From Artemisia argyi (taxonomy: Eukaryota; Streptophyta; Magnoliopsida; Asterales; Asteraceae), in NCBI GenBank assembly GCA_030686995.1, contig CM060681.1:165290333-165354332 (forward strand): a stretch of DNA of 64,000 bases, written 5' to 3'. Numbering within the stretch: the first letter of the stretch is position 1; every line of letters starts with the position of its first letter. Under the pieces are notes generated by a model. That model was not told the origin of the DNA, did no database searches, and saw nothing but the letters and a program-made list of their open reading frames with translations. A program made the position numbers and the translations under genes. Below, piece after piece: positions 57,683 to 64,000 of this stretch.

Positions 57683-58290
57683 TATGAATGTCTTGTTTCT
57701 TTTAACACTTTTGAGTGAAAAAAATGTGAAGTTTTGGTGTGTGCTAAAGATGGCAATAAGAAGAGGTTTATAAGCACATGGGTGCGGTGGGGTTAGGTTA
57801 TGAGTCATTGGTGAAGCACTAGGCCTATTTCAACACGTGAGGAGGACACTAGCTTTGGGCAAATGATTAAAAAAAATATTATACTTGCTATCATTTTCTT
57901 TTGTGGGTAACAAATAAATTTTTTTGCTTTTGTGCGTATTTTTTTTTTTCAAATTTATCTTTTTAGGGTACTATGTGACATTTTTGTCATTCGGGGAAAA
58001 AAATTTCTATTAGCTAAGTGGGGCAAAAATGTCCAAAATTTTTACAAAATACCCTAAAAAAGATGAATTTGAAAGAAAGGTACCCATAAAAGCAAAAAAT
58101 TTTGTTCCCTACCTAAAAGAGAAAATGATGACAAGTATAACACTTTTTTTAATCATTTGCCCTAATAGCTTTCAACTTTCCAAAAGGGCAAAATGGATTC
58201 CGAGCAAACAGCTTAAAATAGTTTTAGTCAGGTCACGCGTGTTGCGGCGGCGGATACCCTGTAATTAAAATTAAATTTTTTGACGTGTTA
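57683..58290. other. Laccase pseudogene B upstream region
   Basis: Matches copy A 44634-45300 with small deletions, including the ctag portion of the reverse Helitron-like end. Confidence 0.5.
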
Positions 58291-58517
58291 TCTTTTATAT
58301 AATAAAGGAATTACATCATTTCGGAGTGATTTTACAAAATCAATCTTAGTGGAAAAAAATTGGACCAATAGGAAAGATCGATTTTGACACATAGGCGAAA
58401 TCGAGTAATATGATTAGTCAATAAAAAGTCAAAATTGAATTGATTTTGGTCAAACTTTAATAAATTTGGTGAAAATTTTGATTGAGAAAAACAAACACAG
58501 AAAAATATAGGTGTCAA

Positions 58518-58615
<98 letters not shown>

Positions 58616-58985
58616 CAACTTAAAAAAAGAGAAGGTAATTAATAAAACGTTAGTGGTTGAATTTTAAATATATTATATGGAGTTAAGTGTAAAATTATAA
58701 ATCTTCATGTTTTTTGATAATTTTAGATAATAAACAAATAACCCCGTATACTTTATATATCATATACTTTATAATATGAACTTTGTTTACACATGAGTAT
58801 TAGTATTAGCTTGAGACTTATGTCAGCTAAATAAAAGTTTATATACGGATATATTTCAACTTATAACAACGACAACACTTGTGCTACTAAACTCACACAT
58901 TTTGTACAACATGATATCAAATATACGCGATTGTACTTATAACAACGACTCATATAATTATTATTTTAAGTTTATATACGGATAT
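58291..58985 (+). mobile_element. Helitron remnant, copy B, truncated
   Basis: Counterpart of 45301 onward without the Stowaway, cut at 58985 by an LTR element. A (TA)n run of about 48 units at 58519-58614 is not in copy A. Confidence 0.6.
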
Positions 58986-60430
58986 TGATGAGGCGAAAAG
59001 TGTACCACTTTTAAGGGGTCATTTAAGCCCGAATTTGATATTATTTGATCAAATATTGCCCTAAATCGTTCATTTTGTCATTTTAGGTACTTTTGAGGAA
59101 GAATCTGAAAAAGAAAGCATTTTGAACATTTTTGGAGCATAAAAGTGAAGAAAACGGCAAAGTCTCAAATTTCCTTGATGGAACAGTATCTGACGGCGTC
59201 AAGGATCTCCACATGAAGGCGTCAAGAGTTACAAAAGAGGTGGATGTGAAACTTATAACGTGACGGCCCAGAGAGTTTGCAAGCTTATGGCCTGACGGCG
59301 TCACCAAGGCCATCAGGGTCCAATTACTAGTGACGGCCCAGAATAAATTCCTACATGATGGCATCACAAATGGATCTAGGCAATACGATTTTATCATGGC
59401 GGCAAGTTGATGGTGTCACAACTTAATACATGACGCCGTCACGATGTAAAATTTAAATATACTTTTCCAAATTTCATTCATTAGTGTGCAACTTTGAGGG
59501 AATAAACCCTAGGACGAATTTTACAGCTTTTTCATGGGTTCCAACCCATTGAATCTTTCATGTTCAATTGAAGATAAGTATTCATTCAAATCATTCAATA
59601 TGTCTATGTGTTGTGTGATTATATCTTACGCATGTCTTCTCTTTAACATGCTAGGCTAGATCTTTCTTGTGTTTGCTTAGATGTAGTGAAACCTAGATGT
59701 TAATTATGGATTGATTGTTTGTTTATAATTGTTACAGATGATTGTATTCGATGTTAGGCTTAAGAAAACTGGCAGACTTCCATTGGTAACTTGGTTGAAC
59801 GTCTTAAGAAACATGATCGGAGGTGTACTACGATTTTTTGTTGTATTTAATGCGTAAGAGAATTCTAATGATCCCATGTTAGGAGCTTCTAACGGCTTGA
59901 CATAGGAGTGAAGTAGGATCTTATAGAGTTAGGGAATATTGTACACGGTCCTACGACTAGTATTAAGGAATATGACCCATCATCCATGCAATTGTAACAA
60001 GCTAATCAACCTGTAAAAGATATCTAGGGAGTAATGAAATCTAAGTAAACACAACTTTCCTCATTATTGTTTCCATCACATTAGTATAATTAGTTTAATT
60101 TTCATTTCTGTTATTTTATTTTGATTTCATCTTAGTTAATTGGGTTAGTTGGCTAGCAACTAATTCCGCCCACTCCTTCAAAACCCGAGATTTTAAATTG
60201 CTTTCCATAAAATATAAAAATACAAAAAGAATCATCCCTCACCACTAGACCTAGTTTAGTAGGCTTTCTTATCCTAGCGACACTATTCCTGAGTTGAACG
60301 ATCAATCCCCCGGTACTTGTCACTATACTATACTACAACGATCAGGTACACTGCCTGGTGGGGGTTGTAAGCTTCTCGAGATCCCTTGAGAGGTAAAACC
60401 TGTTGCGAGGGCGCAATCCCCCGTATATCA
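58986..60430 (+). repeat. 5' LTR (1445 bp)
   Basis: Starts TGATGAGGCGAAAAG and ends CGTATATCA, seven bases before the primer site. Contains several TGACGGCGTCA palindromes (59191, 59293 and variants to 59441). Confidence 0.75.
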
Positions 60431-60436
60431 AGTTTT

Positions 60437-60455
60437 TGGCGCCGCAACCCGGGGA
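60437..60455 (+). promoter_or_regulatory. Primer binding site, tRNA-Asp-like
   Basis: TGGCGCCGCAACCCGGGGA; Athila-type sites read TGGCGCCGTTGCCGGGGA, so the ends match and the middle differs. Confidence 0.7.
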
Positions 60456-60610
60456 ATAGTTATTTTCTAGGTTAGGATTTCTTTTTATTAGGTCTACTTG
60501 CTATATTCCTTTCTAGTAAGATTTTTATTTTGTTTTATAAGTTTTCTTTAGTCTATCTTTTCTTTGTGTGTTTGTTCGTAAAATTCTCATAAATTATTCC
60601 GTTGGCCATT

Positions 60611-61907
60611 ATGGAGAACGTGAATCCACCAAGTCCGACACTAGAGTTTTACCAGAAAAAATATAATTACACCAGTTTGGATATACCAAGATGGAGGAAT
60701 GAAATGAGGAGGACGGGATCTTATATTGATTTTATTGAGTACCTTGAGAAAAGAGGCCAAGTGCATAAGACTTTTAAAGAATTCACCTTAGGAGCTCCAT
60801 CAACCCCTCTCACTTAGTGAAACCTATGCACCATATGAGCCTTTATCTAGGATAGTTTCGTATGAGCTACCTAGCTGCATGTCATGGTTAGGCACTACCA
60901 TAATACAGGATGAACACATAGGTGACCTTGATGTGATGGAGGATGTAGCCGAACATGATCACATTGATCAAAAAGACCTAGGTTTTATGATCGATGATGA
61001 TGAATCTCAAGAAACACATGATGAATCTTTTGGGCAATTTGAATATCACAGTCAGAATATTGAGGATGATCCTTATGATTCAGATATAGAAGTTGAGATG
61101 CCTAGAGAAGCACTTGAGATACTTGGGAAAATGTTAGGGTTAGATTATAATAAAACACATGTTGAGGATATAGGTGATCTTGACAAAAGAAATGATGAAG
61201 TAAATAACATAAGCTCATAAAGTACCCCACAAGTCCTACCATCATTTGAGGCACACACACCGCCCGTGACTTACCCGGAAGAAGTAGAAGAAACTTTAGG
61301 AATTCCGATGGAGGTAGAACCCTTGGACCAAGCACCACTTGAGGATATAGGTTTGAATACTTGTAATGATAACCTTTCTCTTAGTTCTAAGGAAGTTAGT
61401 TTTGAAGAACCGGAGCCTCAACCAAAACCGTTACCTAATCTTCCATCCTTGGATGAAAATTTAGGAATTGAAATAGGTTCCGATCCACCCATAAAACCAT
61501 ATAGTCCGGGTAGTCTTAGGATAAAGGTAGTGGACTCTAAGCCTTGTAGAGAGGAAGCTAATATAGGAGTGGAAAATGACCTTACCTGCTTACATCACCC
61601 ATTTATGATTGATCACAAGAAACATTATGGGTTTAAACCGGGTTTATTAGGTCAAGATGGATCCCTAACTAGGAGTCTCTTGAAGTTAATAGAAAATGAT
61701 CCCTTTCTAGGAGAAAATCTTAATCCACTCATTACCCCCATTGAATTAGGTAAGGTTATGATGATAGGAGAACAACCCTTTGAGCATATAATTTATCCAC
61801 CACTCTTTCCTCACGTGGCATACTTCCACCGAGAGGGTGTGTATCGCTACTATCACCCGCACTTAATCCTAAGTGTAGGGAAAACTTCCCTTTTATCCGT
61901 TAAATAA
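60611..61907 (+). pseudogene. Retroelement ORF of unknown function, one frameshift and one stop
   Basis: Three ORFs (60611-60817, 60879-61220, 61266-61907) belong to one former frame of about 430 codons: coding-like sequence continues between the first two after a shift near 60815, and the second and third share a frame separated by TAA at 61218. The product is acidic with repeated Asp/Glu runs, a proline-rich EPEPQPKPLPNLPSLDENLG stretch and an aromatic end (HREGVYRYYHPH). No gag zinc knuckle, protease or RT. It may be an additional ORF retained by a non-autonomous family. Confidence 0.6.
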
Positions 61908-63754
61908 GGGTAGAGTCAGGCTTGTGACTCGAACAAAAACAAGCGCTTCTTGGGAGGCAACCCATGTTTTGTGTGCTTTTATTTTTATTTGTTTGATTGT
62001 TATTTGTTTCCGTATACATGCTTTAATTTTATTGTTGGTAGATCATGTTTCAAACTAAATTGTGAAAATGCTTTATTTTGTTGTTTAACTTCGTCTTAAC
62101 TTCATATAAAGGTATTTTGCAAAGGCTAAGTGTAAGGGGAAACCCCAAATTTGTTTCTAAGAACGAAAACGATCATGATTTGCCACAATATTAAATGAAC
62201 ATGTATATTAGTATTTGTTAGAGTCAAATGCTTGTATCGAGTCATAATTATGTTTTGCAGGATTTTCCAGGAAGTAGGACATAAGTTTTTCCAGAAATTT
62301 TCCGGAAACTTAACATAAAGATTTCTGCAGGTCACTTCTGACGGCGTCAGGATTTAATACCTGACGGCGTCACGTGTAAAATTCTGGAAATTTTGCGAGT
62401 TTTGTTTTTCTAATGGAGTCTTAAAAGTTTTTGTTAATTCTTTAGTTTTATAAACTCCAGAAAATCTGCAAACATTCATTCCACAAGCATTATATCTTAA
62501 GTTGCTTTCTAGGATTTATTAGTATATATAGATTGCCGCCGATTTTACGCGAGGTTGCCTTGATTGTTTTCTTAGGTTTAACAGGTTATGTATAACAAGA
62601 AGATGATTTATATTTCTGGAAGGGAAGCTTTGAACGTTCATTTTCTTGGAGGAAGATCTAACCTTGTTGACACACTATCCACACCGAACGAATCAGGGGA
62701 GTATTTATTTTCATTCTTTTCCCTATTCTACTTTTACATCCTTTAATTGAACATTGGGGACAATGTTCATCCTAAGTGTAAGGGGAGGGTAAATGATGAT
62801 ACCTTATAGGATACTATTGCACTTGATTTTGTTTGTTCGATGGTAGGTGTGTAATAAAACTAAGAGAAATACTTGTTAGTGTAATTTTAGCGCCAAATTT
62901 AAAATTTTTTACAACATTTAGGAGTGAAACTTTAGCCTTAATAAGCGTCTCATGGATAGGAGTTGTATGACTAGCACAAAACCGTACCATACAGAAAAAA
63001 TTTTCACCCAAATATGTGAGGTTCGCCTTTAAATTTGATAGGAAAAACATTCATTATTAGTGCTTATGAGTGTACCGGTAGCATTTAGATTCTAGAACTT
63101 GCATTAGTGATGCATCCCGAGACCGCTAGTGAGACTACATTCGTGTAGTAGGATTTACTACATGATAAGAGGCACTAGGATCACCCTTGTGTTTAAACCC
63201 GCATCATAATTACTTGACCATTTAAGTCATATTACTTGACTAGTAAAGTCAATTAATTTTCCCCACACCTTAGCGTTGTACTCATTTTTAGTACACGAAA
63301 CCCCTAGTACACCCCTCCGAGCCTATCTTTTTCGTTTCTAACTTTAAGCATCTTACTTAAAGGAAGAATTTGTTACAACCCACCCAAATGTACAACCAAA
63401 TCGCCTTAGCCTTCCGTGTATGCACTCATCTTTAGTGCATTATTGTTATGCGTTTAAACCCTTAGTTAATTGTCTAATTGATTACATGGTTGCTAAGTCG
63501 AGTCATATCTTGTACATATTGTTTTGGGACGATTGGGACTCATGGGTAAAGTACTTGTGTTATGGAGTAATGGGGAAGAACATCATATATTACCCCCATA
63601 TGTGCATTAATCTTAAAAAAAATACTCCAAGTGTTTTGATTATCTTGATTCGAGTCATTAGATTAGTTTATTGTAAAGTATGTAAAAATTCAAGTGTAAG
63701 GGGAATGTACATTCCCTATGATGTATTATTTTGGATGGTAGGGTAAGAGTGTAT

Positions 63755-63794
<40 letters not shown>

Positions 63795-64000
63795 GAATAT
63801 TTAAGAAAAAGAAAAAAAATAAAAAAGAAAAAAAAATGAGAGAAAAGAGAAAAAACATACGGACTACCATCCCGTTTCATTCTATGCTTATTTTATGTTT
63901 TTTGATTTATTAGCTTAAGTCAATTCAAGTCTTGGCTTAGCAACGCCATATTGTACATGTAACTAACCAAGATGATTAACTCGCCACCAGTAAATATTGC
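61908..64000 (+). other. Internal 3' noncoding region of the LTR element
   Basis: Three copies of a purine motif aagtgtaaggggaa/g (62129, 62774, 63692) and two TGACGGCGTCA palindromes (62339, 62362). The second purine motif is followed by TGATGATACC, superficially like an LTR start but not matching the 5' LTR. A 36-A run at 63757-63792. No gene. Confidence 0.55.

Larger units (their letters stand above)
49447..58985. repeat. Segmental duplication, copy B (about 9.5 kb)
   Basis: Direct repeat of copy A. Its right edge is cut by the LTR element starting 58986, so the true duplication may be longer. Copy B alone has a 1-kb unit with an ATT microsatellite, the Stowaway at 51416 and a (TA)n at 58519. 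Confidence 0.95.
58986..64000 (+). mobile_element. LTR retrotransposon with tRNA-Asp-like primer site, 5' part, non-autonomous
   Basis: 5' LTR, primer site, one long broken ORF and a noncoding 3' region; no gag, RT or integrase in 3.5 kb of internal sequence. The primer site and the gcttcttgggaggcaaccca motif after the ORF recall Athila-type Ty3/gypsy elements. The 3' LTR lies beyond the window. The five bases before it are gatat. Confidence 0.72.

Noticed and set aside
62793..62830. 3' LTR start of the 58986 element (TGATGATACC after a purine tract)
   Set aside because: Only the first six bases agree with the 5' LTR start; the following sequence does not align.
63731..63913. Lys-rich ORF and its Phe-rich antisense
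   Set aside because: Produced by a 36-A run and neighbouring A-rich sequence.

Overview
This is nuclear DNA from a flowering plant, about 36% GC by eye, intron-containing and dominated by nested transposable elements. An Asteraceae genome (Artemisia/Tanacetum/Chrysanthemum type) is my best guess from the style of the retroelements, but nothing in the window proves it. Only two host genes look intact: a six-exon laccase (14130-16809, minus) and an F-box/LRR gene (52754-54019, plus). A group of short orphan genes lies at 28.4-35.3 kb.

Layout. 1-3362: 3' part of a Ty1/copia element, inserted in the 5' LTR of a gag-only Ty3/gypsy element (to 9396), which itself sits in the last visible exon of a FAR1/FHY3-like gene (9397-11914, minus, also broken by a nonsense codon). 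The introns of that gene are packed with a 14-bp palindrome. 13.3-16.8 kb: LTR remnant, a Stowaway MITE, and the intact laccase. 17565-23854: a CACTA transposon with subterminal repeat arrays and a Helitron nested in it. 24.1-25.05 kb: a probable RNA-dependent RNA polymerase fragment split by a hAT element with a perfect 8-bp target duplication. 25.9-28.03 kb: eight separate long fold-backs in 2.1 kb, which look like a cluster of small-RNA precursors and are the most unusual structure here. 28.4-35.3 kb: five short orphan coiled-coil/acidic ORFs with partly duplicated upstream regions.

36.6-46.2 kb (copy A) and 49.4-58.99 kb (copy B) are a direct segmental duplication of about 9.5 kb, period 12.87 kb. 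Each copy carries a MULE-type MITE, an F-box/LRR gene (dead in A, intact in B) and a laccase pseudogene (dead in both, with shared lesions, so already dead before duplication). The copies differ by clean insertions of a hAT, Stowaways, a small MITE and microsatellites, which gives filled/empty site pairs inside one window. The spacer holds a Helitron remnant and a MULE-like fold-back whose interior is a 1.2-kb inverted low-complexity minisatellite. 58986-64000 is the 5' part of a tRNA-Asp-primed LTR retrotransposon with one broken ORF of unknown function; it truncates copy B.

All calls come from reading the sequence and recalled family motifs; no searches were run.
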